Shown here: positions 10,494 to 22,110 of the stretch, in pieces | Layout: each line of letters starts with the position of its first letter | How positions within the stretch are numbered: the first letter of the stretch is position 1 | Assembly (NCBI GenBank): GCA_027924585.1 | Contig: BSBM01000150.1 | Span: forward strand, 17,404,001 to 17,468,000 | Length of the DNA: 64,000 bases | Source: Larix kaempferi | Lineage: Eukaryota; Streptophyta; Pinopsida; Pinales; Pinaceae | Reading direction: 5' to 3' | Translations under genes and position numbers: made by a program | The notes under the pieces: generated by a model | The model's input: only the letters and a program-made list of their open reading frames with translations | Databases searched by the model: none | Told to the model about the DNA's origin: nothing

Positions 10494-13241
10494 TTAGTCT
10501 TCTTCCAACGGAGTTAACTCAACAATTGCACGCTGATCAAGTGGAAGTGATATGCGATCCCATCCATCAACCCGATCCAATTATTCACACCCATCCCAGT
10601 CACCATCACAACAAGGCAGGCAAAAACAAGCAAGTTTTCTGGTCCAAATTTCAAATACTGGGTTATCAGAGCTTCGAACCGAATGAAAGCCACGATTCCC
10701 AGGCACATTCTTGCATTCCCATGCATGTGAATGATCTATGTCTACCACCTCCCAAAAAAAACTCTCCACATGTCTCTTTCTTGTGGATTCTACTCGCATA
10801 GTTGATTCCTCTCCCATTACTAATGTGCACCACCTGACTGTAGATTGAGCATTTAGAATAGTAGATTCTGTAGATACTTTCAATTCCTCTCTTCGTAGGG
10901 CTGTTTTGACACATGCTCCGGCTCCATCATGCTCTCCTTTACCATGCCCAGTCTCAAAATAGTTCCACATATGTGGCAATTTGTAGTTTTTATGCAATGA
11001 ACACAACCACTGAAATATGCATGTATTTTTTAACTGACCAGCACACCCATCAAACCAAATCCAGTGTCAATCCATCTGTATGTTCCTTCCCTTCAAGTGA
11101 TCATAGAACATGATGAAGCAATGACGTACATAGTGGAATTCGTGGCACCTATCATCACATATGTAGAAGTGATATTCCTTCAGAATTTCTCTTTGCTCTT
11201 CAGTGCTCTTTGGGCCATGCCTATATGTGATATGGACCATCAAGGAATCCTGCTCAGAGTGATAATACTGACTTTGGATCTCATTTTGAGGTTGCAGAGT
11301 GTAGTTCTCGGCAAAATCAACAACTAAAAGTATAGTACCAAGGGGAAATGTATCTCTGCATATTCTAAACTTCTCATCTTGCCATCGTGCCACGTGGACA
11401 TGTTGAACATATTGATGTGTCTTTTCAATAAATTCCTTGATGAAGTCACTAACTTGTACCTGGTGACACAAAATTATCTCAATGTCAGTTTTTTGTTGTA
11501 AGTAAGGATTGAAATGTAACCGTTACAACATAATTTTATAGATATAAATGCATACCTGAGATGTCACCAATTGTATTTTTTTGCTTTCTTTCCCTAGGAC
11601 TATTTCATAGTTGATATATTTGAAACTTTTCATGTCTGTAACCATTTTCCCAAATTCACTATCTCCATTCTCGTGCATACATTGGCTCAATAATGCCATT
11701 CCAACACAGTTGGAGCATGTTCCATCCAAACAAGATTTTGCATAGTATGTTTGCCCCTCGGGCCTATTGCACATGATTCTATGAATGAATTCTCTTGATG
11801 AAGTCAGTGATATTGTCATGGAGCAATCCTGCACATGGTTAGTATGCAACACAAGACGAATGTACAAAAATGTTTCATAGTAATATTCATATTCTACATG
11901 GTATCTACAACAACAAGTGTTACGAAGAGTATTTATTCTAACATACCATGGCTTACATTTCTCAAAAGATCTTTGCCCCAAGTTCAATTGTCTATGCTCA
12001 ATCCTAAATTTCTCGTAAAGTTCTATCTGTGTTATATCAAGAAGATGCTTAGTATGTGGTTCATGATCCTTTGAACGCATTCTCAATTTTAGTACATCCT
12101 TTCGGTTTGAAGAAGGCCTTGTGTGATCATGCCAAAAACTGTGCACTAGTCCCTTTATTGCATCAACTAGCTTCATGTCACAACGTGGCAACCGACCAAC
12201 AAAGGCCCAAAAATCTGTCTAATCGGTTGTGTCAAGATGTTCTCTTCTAATAGAATACCTACGGAGGGTTTTTACATTCAAATTAACTAGTTCAGATGTA
12301 GGCCTGAGAATATGAAGGGCCCTGGTGTTCTTATTTGCAATTGCTTGTGACAACACACGACGAGCAGCATTGCAGTCCTTTGAACGTGTGTTCTTACCAA
12401 TTTTACCAAATGCATCTACTAGGATTTTAACTATATGAGAACTTTGTTCAGAATTCTTTATCATCTTTATCCCTAACTTTTTCCTAACAACATTCATGCT
12501 CCTAGATTTTAACAATGATAAAAATAATCTACATTTACCTCCATCACATTTAGAAACAAAATATTTATCAAGTATCTGTTGAGTTTGATAAGCAATACTA
12601 CGTTTAGATAGCGTACCTTCAATGGAATTGATGAGACTTTCATCAACTTGTATATGCTTCAAAGTTCTTCGATGTGTGCTCGCTAATTGAGGTAAGGGGG
12701 TTGGAATTGTACCATGTAGCGCATCACCAAGACGCTTTGGCATTTCAGTAGTAGCTTGGTGTCCTTCATTCTCTTCCTGGTAGTTGGATGGTGGAAGTCC
12801 AACATCCTCATCGATGGTGTGGATAACATTCTCTTCTTCAACAGTAGGCAAAATGTCCAATGCCTCTCTGATTTCATCGCTTGTATAACCACATCCGGAT
12901 AGCAAATTTTGTGTTTCTTCGTGAGCTTCATCTTGAGATGGTAACTTATTACTTTGACTTGAAGTGGGAATTGAAACATCTCCTAAAGAGCACCTACGTT
13001 TTGCTTCTTGATTAATTCCATGGGGTGCTTGATCAACAACTATTGTGGAAATTGAAGGTCCCTCTTGTCGTGGATTAATAGGATGAACCGTGGTATCCTC
13101 TACAATTGGATTTGGATTAGTTTCCAAAGAAAGCCTCCGATTCATCATGTATATTCTTTTCTTTTCTTTCTCTTCTTCAATGACTTCTTGAGGTCTCTTC
13201 TTTCTTGTTGATTTGTTTACTCGGTTACGTGCATTCCCCAT
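10494..13241 (-). pseudogene. DDE-like transposase of an unassigned superfamily, three stops
   Basis: From ATG at 13239-13241 (MGNARNRVNKSTRKKR) one frame runs to TAA at 10494. It is broken only by TAG at 12219, TGA at 11067 and TAA at 10578, plus a 96-nt phase-0 intron (11555-11460, CAG|GTATGC to TCACCAG). That gives about 880 codons. The N-terminal 250 residues are charged and disordered. Next come a Cys-rich motif NTCCCRYHVEYEYY (near 11915) and a CSNCVG pair. The core follows: VVDFAENYTLQPQNEIQS (Asp at 11316-11318), FHYVRHCF, WIWFDGCAGQLKN (Asp at 11049-11051), HMWNYFETGHGKGEHDGAGA (Asp at 10926-10928), and a C-terminal CFCLPC. These motifs recur in uncharacterised transposase-like proteins of lower plants and animals, from memory. 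The acidic residues named as catalytic are inferred, and no repaired sequence is proposed. Confidence 0.75.
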
Positions 13242-13728
13242 CACCACAATGATCAATTCAATATAGTTTGTTTTTGTTGCTCCTCAATTACAAGCTCTTC
13301 AATAATAAGCAAATGGAAGTTAAATCATAAATTGTTTGGGCTCTTTTATTCTCTTGTACACTTGTGTATATCCACCATCACCATGAAATGGTCTTGAAGC
13401 TTGATATCTTATCTTGTGTGCTCCTCAAATATAGGCAAAATGAATCTTTCAAAGGCCTTATCTTTGGTGTTATTCAATTGGAGATTCTTCAAGCTTGTTG
13501 ATTATCTTCTTCAAATATGGCCATATAACCCAACACCACACTGAGAAACCATGAAAGATGTCCTCAATGTTGCACCTACATAAAAAAAAATACTGATGGA
13601 GTTGGTGTAGAGTGTGAGAATTTCCAATGGCAGGCTCGTGCTGTTCGAAAAATTGCGGGAGTGTTGTTTTGGCTCAGACATAGTGAAGTTTCTCTCGGAC
13701 AAGGACAGTCCATTGTTTATGGAGTTAC
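13242..13728 (-). other. Leader and promoter region of the transposase gene
   Basis: This 490-bp stretch lies between the transposase ATG and the middle 26-bp array. On the minus strand it has several related short phrases (GAAGATAATC, CTTGAAGAATCTCC, TTGAAGAGCTTG) resembling a degenerate repeat. It would contain the transposase 5' leader; I cannot place a TATA box with confidence. Confidence 0.35.
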
Positions 13729-13806
13729 AAAATGCGCACGTGTTATATAAAGAAAAAACGCGTGCGCGATATGTAGTGCAAAAACGCATACGCGATATTG
13801 TCAAGC
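13729..13806 (+). repeat. 26-bp palindromic-core array, middle copy (3 units)
   Basis: Units start at 13729, 13755 and 13781, exactly 26 bp apart. The cores are AAAATGCGCACGTGTTAT, AAAACGCGTGCGCGATAT and AAAACGCATACGCGATAT. The spacer GTAGTGCA of the second unit resembles the GTAGTTAT of the right array, so orientation agrees with the right array and is opposite to the left one. It sits about 490 bp upstream of the transposase start. Confidence 0.85.
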
Positions 13807-13879
13807 ACAATAAATAGGTCAGGTGCACGGCTAGGGCAACGAACAAAATCAAAAGAAAACTAATATTTTATATGGTTAC

Positions 13880-14235
13880 ACACAAAACAAATGTTTTGTA
13901 TGGTTTAATACCCCCTAGCTCTCTCCCAATAATCCCTAGATACCCCCTATCTCTTTCTAAATATATGTCCCTCATTCTCCCTACATCCCTCCCTACATGT
14001 TTCTTTCTCTCCCTTACTCCAGCCATGTCCCTACCACCCCACTCTCCATCTCTCCACCTTCTCTTTATGTTCGTCATTATCCCTCCCTATAGCACTCTCT
14101 CCCTTCTTCTCCCTTAATCACTAACCCTCTATGCCTTTATCCCTCCCCCCTGCCCTCTCTGTCTTACCTTGTTCCTAGAGCCCCTCCCCCATAAAGGCTT
14201 TTAGACCCTCTTCTAAACATTAATCCCTAAGTGCA
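13880..14235. repeat. Pyrimidine-rich low-complexity tract
   Basis: The plus strand is rich in CCCT, TCTCCC and related phrases for about 350 bp. No tandem unit is clearly definable. It borders the GAT minisatellite, and a similar pyrimidine-rich tract lies on that block's other side at 16480-17070. Confidence 0.6.
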
Positions 14236-16480
14236 TAAGTGCACAAGATGATGATGAGGAGGAGGGTGATGACAATGAAGATGATCATGATGCAGATGAA
14301 GATGATAAAGATGATGATGAGGAGGAGGGTGATGACAATGAAGATGATCATGATGTAGATGAAGATGATAAAGATGATGATGAAGATGTTGACGATGATG
14401 GTGATGGTGATGTTTAGATGATGATCATGATGATGTTCAGAAGATCATGATGGTGATGATGGTGATGATGATGGAGAAGATGACGATGATGGATGTGTTG
14501 ATGAGGAACCTGCAGATGCCAATGATGATGATGATGATGGTGATGAAGATGATGATGATGGAGATGTTGATGAGGAACCTACAGATGCCAATGATGATGG
14601 TGATGACGATGAAGATGTTGATGATGATGGTGCTAGTAATGATGATGAAGATGTTGATGATGATGGTGATGGTGATGTTCGGATGGTGGTGATGATGATG
14701 ATGATGATGATGATGATGGTGACATGATGGAGATGTTGATCTGATGAGGAAGATGATGATGATGATGGTGATGATGATGAAGATGTTGGTGATGAAGATG
14801 ATGATGATGAAGAAGATTATGATGATGGAGATGTTGTGTTGATGCGGAACCTAGAGATGACAATGATGATGAAGATGGTGATGGTGATGGTGATGGTGAT
14901 GGTGATGACGATGAAGATTTTGATGATGATGCTGGTGGTGGTGATGATGAAGATGTTGACGATGATGGTGATGGTGATGTTTAGATGATGTTCAGAAGAT
15001 CATGATGGTGATGATGGTGATAATGATGGAGTAGATGACGATGATGGATATGTTCATGAGGAACCTACAGATGCCAATGATGATGATGATGATGGTGATG
15101 AAGATGATGATGATGGAGATGTTGATGAGGAACCTACAGATGCCAATGATGATGGTGATGACGATGAAGATGTTGATGATGATGGTGTTGGTAATGATGA
15201 TGAAGATGTTGATGATGATGGTGATGGTGATGTTCGGATGATGATGATGATGATGGTGACATGATGGAGATGTTGATCTGATGAGGAAGATGATGATGAT
15301 GATCGTGGTGATGATGAAGATGTTGTTGATGATGATGATGGTGATGAAGATGATGATGATGAAGAAGATGATGATGATGGAGATGTTGTGTTGATGGGGA
15401 ACCTAGAGATGACAATGATGATGAAGATGGTGATGGTGATGGTGATGTTGATGACGATGAAGATTTTGATGATGATGGTGATGGTGATGATGATGATGGT
15501 GATGATGATGAAGATGTTGACGATGATGGTGATGGTGATGTTCAGATGGTGATGATGATGATTATGATGGAGATGTTGATGAGGAAGGGGGAGATGACAA
15601 TTATGATGAAGATGTTTATGGTCATGAAGATGATGATGATGGTGATGGTGATGATGATGGAGATGTTGAAGATGATGGAGATGGCGATGAAGATGATGAT
15701 GATGATGGTGAATATGATGAAGAAGATGATGATGATGGAGATGGTGATCTGATGACGATGAAGATGATGATTATGGTGATGATGATGAAGATGTTGATGC
15801 TGATGATGATGGTGATGAAGATGATGATGATGGAGAAGATGATGATGATGGAGATGTTGATGAGGAACCTACAAATGCCAATGATGATGATGATGGTGGT
15901 GATGAAAATGAAGATGTTGATGATGATGGTGATGGTAATGATGATGAAGGTGTTGATGATGATGGTGATGGTGATGGTGATGTTCAGATGATGATGATGA
16001 TGATGAAGAAGATGATGGTGACATGATGGAGATGTTGATCTGATTCAAGGAAGATGATGATGATGATGGTGATGATGATGAAGATGTTGATGATGATGAT
16101 GATGGTGATGAAGATGATGATGATGAAGAAGATGATGATGATGGAGATGTTGATGTGATGGGGAACCTAGAGATGACAATGATGATGAAGATGGTGATGG
16201 TTATGGTGATGGTGATGACGATGAAGATTTTGATGATGATGGTGATGGTGATGATGATGAAGATGTTGATGATGATGGTGATGGTGATGTTTAGATGATG
16301 ATCATGATGATGTTCAGAAGATGATGATGATGATGATGATGGAGATGTTGAATTGATGAGGAATATAATGATGATGATGATGGTGATGATGATGAAGATG
16401 TTGATGATGACGATGATGGTCATGAAGATGATGATGATGAAGAATATGATGCTGATGGAGAATATGATGCTCACAACTCC
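14236..16480. repeat. GAT/ATG-type minisatellite with higher-order repeats
   Basis: About 2.2 kb consist of degenerate GAT triplets. Landmark phrases recur at long spacing. GACATGATGGAGATGTTGAT occurs at 14721, 15258 and about 16020. GGAACCTAGAGATGACAATG occurs at 14846, 15398 and 16162. GATGCCAATGATGATG recurs after GAGGAACCT near 14514, 14585, 15070 and 15137. This implies higher-order units of about 540-550 bp and one of about 760 bp, produced by segmental duplication. The Met/Asp and His frames across it are by-products of the triplet repeat and are not called as genes. Confidence 0.9.
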
Positions 16481-16776
16481 CTCTAGTCTCTCTCTCCCCA
16501 ACCATCAATCTCTCTCTCTCTCTCTCTCTCTCTCAAACACACACACATACACACACATTATGTCCCTTTCCATTCTCAAACCCATCCCCCCTCCATCCAT
16601 ATCTATCTCCACCTTTCTCCCTCCATCCCTCACCCTACCTTCTCTCCCTCTCTCTCTCATCACCTGTCTCTCTCTCACCTTCTATCCCTCCCTCGTGTTA
16701 TCTTTCCCTCAACCTATCCCAATCTCTCCATCACTCCCTCTCTCTCACACACTTTATGTCCCTTCCCCCTCCTCTA

Positions 16777-16841
<65 letters not shown>

Positions 16842-17070
16842 ACCACTCCCTGCATGTCTCCCACCAACACTTTTTGTCCCTCCCTTCCTATCTCTTTATT
16901 TCGTTCTATCCCCATCTATCTCTCACTTCCTCCAAATCCATTCCTCCCCATTGTCCCTCTCCCTCCCTCGCTCTATGTCTCCCCCCCCCTTGTATTCTTT
17001 ATTTCTCTCTCACATCCCCCTTGCCTCCATCCATTCCCCCTTGTCACTCAAGTCTCACTTTCAACTTCTA
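16480..17070. repeat. CT-rich tract with (CT)n microsatellites
   Basis: The segment is almost purely pyrimidine, with uninterrupted CT runs at about 16509-16534 and 16781-16834 and a short CA/TA run at about 16539-16556. It directly follows the GAT minisatellite. Long open frames here encode Ser/Leu/Pro only and are artefacts of base bias. Confidence 0.88.
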
Positions 17071-17202
17071 ACCCTATACCTCTTCAGAACCTATTCAACT
17101 CCTAATAGTGCTCTCAAGCTCCACTTCCCTTCACCCCTTATAGCCCATCATGTTCTCATTCCCTTCATCTCTCCCCACTCAAGCTTCCAACATCCTTCTA
17201 AG

Positions 17203-17332
17203 CCCTTGACCCTTTCCCACCCCTATTAAATATTAACCATAGATTCCCTTGACCCTTCCCCACCCCTTCTCAAATATTAAACAAAAATTCCCTTGAGTCT
17301 TCCACACCCCCTCTTTCTCAAGTATTAAACAT
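17203..17332. repeat. Three tandem ~43-bp repeats
   Basis: Units beginning CCCTTGACCC, CCCTTGACCC and CCCTTGAGTC start at 17203, 17246 and 17290. Each contains a C-rich half and an AAATATTAA or AGTATTAAA half. They immediately precede the right 26-bp array. Confidence 0.75.
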
Positions 17333-17348
17333 GTATTTTATGATTTAC

Positions 17349-17508
17349 ATAACACGAGCACGTTTTTTAACTATATAACGCATACGCGTTATGTAGTTAT
17401 ATAACGCGTACGCGTTATGTAGTTATATAACGTGAGCGCATTATGTACATCTAAAAGCGCGGCAATATTTTTGAATTTAAACAAAACGCGCTCGTGTTTT
17501 GTAGAGCC
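17349..17508 (+). repeat. 26-bp palindromic-core array, right copy (5 units plus one offset unit)
   Basis: Units start at 17349, 17375, 17401, 17427 and 17453, each exactly 26 bp apart, with one more at 17483. The second core, ATAACGCATACGCGTTAT, is identical to the first core of the left array. The third, ATAACGCGTACGCGTTAT, is a perfect palindrome. Spacers are GTAGTTAT in the best units. Outer units decay progressively, as in arrays with functional central copies. Confidence 0.88.
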
Positions 17509-18360
17509 TAAACCAGGCTGAGTCACATGCTCACATGTCAACAATAATCCTATGTGTATGTTTTGGAGTTTGCTTCGGTAATTCCAAACCTGTGCTATGT
17601 TAATGAAAAACCAAAGCTAATTGGGTATTTATTCTAGTTTCTGGAGAAGCCTGTGCTTAGCCACTCGTTACAATATGATACATAGAGTCATTTTGACGAA
17701 ATCTTAGACACAAATAGCATTTTTTCTGCAGATTCCAAATATGTAACTTTTATTTTGAAATATTAATTTTTCCTATTTTCTTTCAATTTCTTTTCTATCC
17801 TACCTCCTTAACTCGTGAAACACACTATTAGTGTTTCTTCCATAACTTTTTCAATTCTCAATCATTTCAAAAAAAAATTGTATGGTGCACAAGAGGACAC
17901 TAACCTCCATGTTCTATGAAAAACCCATTTCAAGATTTTTGCATTAAGACCTTCAAAGGCTCTACCCACAAAAGAGGTACTATTTTCGAGGTTTGATCAC
18001 TTAGACAATTATAAAAAAATTATAAAATTACTAATTTAATTTTTGAAAAATAATAGCGCACAAGTGCTATGTGTTCTCTACATGCATGCCGATTTTTGTA
18101 GCTTGATTCCATCATTTAGGCCCTCAAAGGCTCTACCCACAAAAACATATACCTTATCATTTGCCTGAAAAATAAAAAGTGTCTATTAGGAAAAATGAAA
18201 CTTGACATAGCTATGCAAATTTTCAATACATAAAAGTTAGATATTCGGAAACGTGATTCAATTTCCTACATTTCATCTTTTTTACTCAATGCAAGATAAT
18301 TTGCGTAAGTAGCTCAAAACATCCAAGTAAGTTGAGGGATGCCTTCTTTTTTAGTTTTCT
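17509..18360. other. Right subterminal segment of the candidate transposon
   Basis: No gene is seen. The phrase TCAAAGGCTCTACCCACAAAA occurs twice (near 17954 and 18124), each after a T-rich stretch ending GATTTTTGCATT or TTTTTGTAGC, so there is a ~170-bp imperfect duplication. Confidence 0.5.
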
Positions 18361-18392
18361 ATTGCATCTAACGCACCAAAAGTGACCCTCAT
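18361..18392 (-). repeat. Candidate right terminal inverted repeat
   Basis: On the reverse strand this reads ATGAGGGTCACTTT, then TGGTGCGTT, then AGATGCAAT, matching the blocks at 4827-4849 apart from the 9-base insertion. Outside it the sequences at the two ends diverge. Confidence 0.5.
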
Positions 18393-21300
18393 TAGCTTGC
18401 ACTGACCCGTAAATTAGTTAGCTAGTTGTTGTTCCATCTCTTGGTGAACTCTGTTTTGTATGCTGAAGATATTGACTATTATAAGGTGAAGAGCCGCATG
18501 ATCTGCAGGCTGTGTGTGCAGATCCATTGTAAAAGAAGGAGAAATTTGTAAGTCATTGTAAAACATGAAGTACTTATTTTGACTGTGACTCATGAATAAA
18601 GAAAGCGCTTCCGTGGTTTTCTCCCGTTTGAGTTTCCACGTTACATCTAGTGTCCCCACCCATCACACCAGTGCAATGGAGAGGATCGTGAGGCTAAAAC
18701 TGGGCATCTAGCCCCAGAAACTTATAACCAAGCACTCACATGATTTACAAAGAGATGTGGGATGTATAATTAGGAGAGAAACACAACGGAAATAAACAAT
18801 TTCACATCCCATTAGACATTCAGTATTTTCATGCCATTCATCAATCTAAACAATATCAAATTATCAAGTGAGAATACTTATCTCAAACCAAGTAATCCCT
18901 GAGCAACCAGCTACGCTTCTGCAACATTCCTCCCAACCATAGGCCAGTGTGCACTTCAATTTCTCAGCACCACTGCCACCCCCGAGCTGGGCATGATCTC
19001 CACAAGGAAATAGGGAACAACAGGGTCTCACATGGCCATAGATACCCCAAAATCAGCCATACCAACCATCAGTTGGGTTTCTGAGGCTGTTAGGAGATGG
19101 ATGCACATAACAGCAAAAATGTAAGTGCTGGGCGTGAGAAAAATGCTTTTATAGTGAAGTTCCCAACAATGGGTTCCTAACAGTTCCAGGAAAACGTGGG
19201 CAACCAAAACGAAAAGGAGAAAATGGGAAATCAACCCCAGGAGGGCAGAATCGTTTTCCTAAGAATGCTCATGGGCATTTCGTGGGCAGAAACGGCCTCT
19301 CTAACCCCAAAAATCGTGGTTCTCTTATCCCATCCAATGAGCTAACCAAAAAACGAGTTTGCAGGCATGGAATAATGCCGGAAATGGTGAAAAACGTGAA
19401 GGATAAAACCCCAACAGGCTCAGACTGCGTGAGAGAAAGAATGCCATCGGTGAAGAATGGCTTTGGGCCAATTTTGTGGGGGTTTTCTTGCCCAACCAAC
19501 CAAAACTCGATTTCCCAGGTTGTTGTCTTGCCCATACCCGAAAATTGACAGCCATGCCTCTCCCATCCCAAGGCATTAATTATCTCAACCAATTATTGGA
19601 AGAATTAAATGATTGGGTGCATGAGGCCAAATGGGTAGTTGAGAGTTCATGGATTTTCCCAATGAAATGGCTTAACACCATGGCTCAAGGGTTTGGTTAT
19701 TTTCCCTCCCTATTCCTTGTAAAGATCATGCCCCCATCTCTTTGTTGCATTGCGTAGCTGGTTGTGGGTTTTTCATTAAAATTGCATGTTTACATGATGT
19801 CCGATTTTACATTGTGCACTGCTAGCACAAGAACCATATGCATCTATTCTAATTTCCGATACATAAAACGATAAATCAGTGGCGGGGCCTTGGCCTTGAG
19901 CTCCTCACCATGACTAAATGACAATATTTACATCATTTACAATATTAATGCCATAGGGTCAAGCTGGGGACGTTACATCTACTTGGAACCCTCAGAGTAT
20001 CATGTTCCTTGAGCTATCTGGGATGCAATGGCGACAGTGTTTGGAATCCCTTCAGTTATATGCTTCCTGGTGCATACAATTTTAGATGTAGTTCATTGTA
20101 CCCATGAGATCCAAATCCTCCGTATTTGAGTCATCATAGTTGTTGGACCCCTTCAGATCCAATAGAGCATCAGTCATTGTGATCTTGTATTCTTGATGAA
20201 TGTCAATGTTTCTACAATCATTTCTTCATATCAACATTGTTTGGACCATGATTACAATCCAGTCCCACTTGGACACCTATGATTCATACAACAATTATCT
20301 ATGTATTGATCAACCCCCCTTTGGGTCTAGATCCACTTTGTATCTTTTGAGACATTGATATGAGCATGGGTATGTCTGTCTCATCCATATATTTGATATT
20401 ATATGTACCTCATCCATTTTGAGTATTATATATCTGTAGGTTATTGGCCTTTGTTGTCCTAAAGAATATTTGGTTCTCTCCATTGTAGTTTCCGTTCTCT
20501 ATGTTCCTGTCACACCCCTTTTCTGGCAATGAAAGATTCTATGATGTTTGTTGGCCATACAATGAGCTCCTGACCTCACACATCAGGGAGCAATTTGTTA
20601 ACACCAACAAATTGTCCACATTGCTCATCCCCTAGCCACACCATATCCATACATCATGTCCACTTTCCATTTCCACCACATAGGCCTTCACATATCCAAA
20701 ATACCAAAGTTAAAATTAAATTGGATCATAATCCACCAAAAACCATGAGCCATGTTACCTAAATTTTGGATATTTATTCTTTCCAAAAAAGAATAAAGTT
20801 GGCACATTCTTGAAAACATAAGAAAATGATAAGGATCTCCAAAAACCGAAAATTCTCCAAAAAATAATAAAATACTATGGTCCAATACCATCAATCATAA
20901 AAAACCATCAATCACCACAAACCATTTATCTAGTTGGATCCTTATCCCCCCTAACTTACTCATGTTCCTATATACGGAACTTGAAGGTCCCTCATTTTAC
21001 ACCTTTAGACCGTTAGACCTTTAGACCTTTAAACGCATTTCTACCCACTTGACAATTGTTTTCTCACCTTTCCCCATACATTACATACACCCTCACGTTG
21101 CCAAAATCTCCATTGAGACCCTATCTCCCTATGTTGAGTATTGGCACCTTGTGATGTGGAGTTGAAAGACATTTGAGTTGCATGGAGACCAAGATCACAT
21201 AACTTCAACAGGCTGCAAGGGCTCTTTGTCCCAAGTATTCCTTTGTTCCATGTATAACTCACCACATATAATACAAAAATCATTCTTTAATATACTCATT

Positions 21301-22110
21301 TTGTGTTGAATGAATGTTAGTTAATTTGATTTACTGTTTACATGCATATTTAACTTAGATTTATTTTCTTGTTGTTTGGTTTAATTTATTACCTCTCCCG
21401 AACTCTACTTCATATTCCATAATCCTTAGTAGGTTCCTTTTGGCACGCGTTGGTGTGAAAACACTAGCAACAATAAGAAGGTGGGGGAGAGATGGCTTCA
21501 ATGAGATCTAAACTGCATATGGAGAAAGGCTAGGGTGACTCAATGGGGACTAGTTTACTCAATAGAGAAAGAACTAGGTTTGCATGCATATCGATCTTAT
21601 ATTTTTTGTTTGTTAATAGCCAGTATATGTCACTTAAGAAATGTGTCAAGTGTCAAAAGGACAAGCAACTCGTCGGCTAGAGATCGCTTAAGTGACATTT
21701 ATGATGTCACTCATACATCATTACTATAACACACATATTGATCATAAATTAATAGATGTTGAACTTGTGTTGCTTAAGCAAAGTCCCTTACATCACTTCA
21801 ACATTAGTTAGACATCGACTAAGAGACAATTTATTTTTTTAATTTTTTTTGTGTTCAATTTTGTGCCTGGTTTTGAATGACGTTAGCTATACATCAACAA
21901 AATGTTGACTATATGTCAAAAAATTGATGTCTACCCTAATTTAAGTATTGAAAATATACTTTCTTTAATGTCACTTAAGAAAAATTTAAGTGACACTTGG
22001 TCGACACTACATCTTCAATGTGTAGTCGAGGAGAGTGAAATTTTTAATCAATGTTTAACCAACATTACAAACAAGGAACAAACATCGAATTTTTCCATCA
22101 AATGTAGAAG
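18393..22110. other. 3.7 kb without a recognised gene
   Basis: Short frames exist (for example 19282-19548 plus and 18659-18414 minus) but none has a motif I recognise. The base composition (about 45 percent GC at 18.6-19.6 kb) and the inverted TATA-like TTTATAG near 19150 suggest an old LTR or retroelement interior. Between about 21560 and 22090 the motif TTAAGTGACA and its complement recur, including a perfect 10-bp stem with a 7-base loop at 21969-21995. Confidence 0.45.

Larger units (their letters stand above)
4827..18392. mobile_element. Candidate large (13.6 kb) two-gene DNA transposon, unclassified
   Basis: The interval is bounded by a short inverted repeat and holds three arrays of a 26-bp unit. 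It also holds a minus-strand DDE-like transposase pseudogene (13241-10494) and a convergent multi-exon plus-strand gene (7939-9991). The left array is inverted relative to the middle and right arrays, as expected for terminal or promoter-associated transposase sites. A hAT derivative is nested at 5442-6947, and satellite-like DNA fills 13.9-17.3 kb. I could not define a clear target duplication: with termini starting GAGGGTCACTTT only a dinucleotide AT is shared. The right boundary is therefore less certain than the content. A smaller element ending just beyond the 13729 array is an alternative. Confidence 0.55.

Noticed and set aside
14447-16501. Long Met/Asp and His/Ser frames across the GAT block
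   Set aside because: They exist in several frames on both strands because the triplet repeat lacks stops; composition is entirely repeat-driven.
16353-17229. 250- and 157-codon Ser/Leu/Pro frames
   Set aside because: Open only because CT-rich DNA contains few stops; overlapping frames are equally open.
13729-17452. 26-bp arrays as CRISPR
   Set aside because: The whole 26-bp unit is repeated with decayed 8-bp spacers, no unique spacers, in a eukaryotic context.
4825-18394. AT dinucleotide target duplication for the large transposon
   Set aside because: Two matching bases are expected by chance; recorded only as a possibility.
19282-19592. Overlapping frames on both strands near 19.3-19.6 kb
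   Set aside because: Frames open on both strands at once in a GC-richer patch, with no motif; more likely chance in an old repeat.
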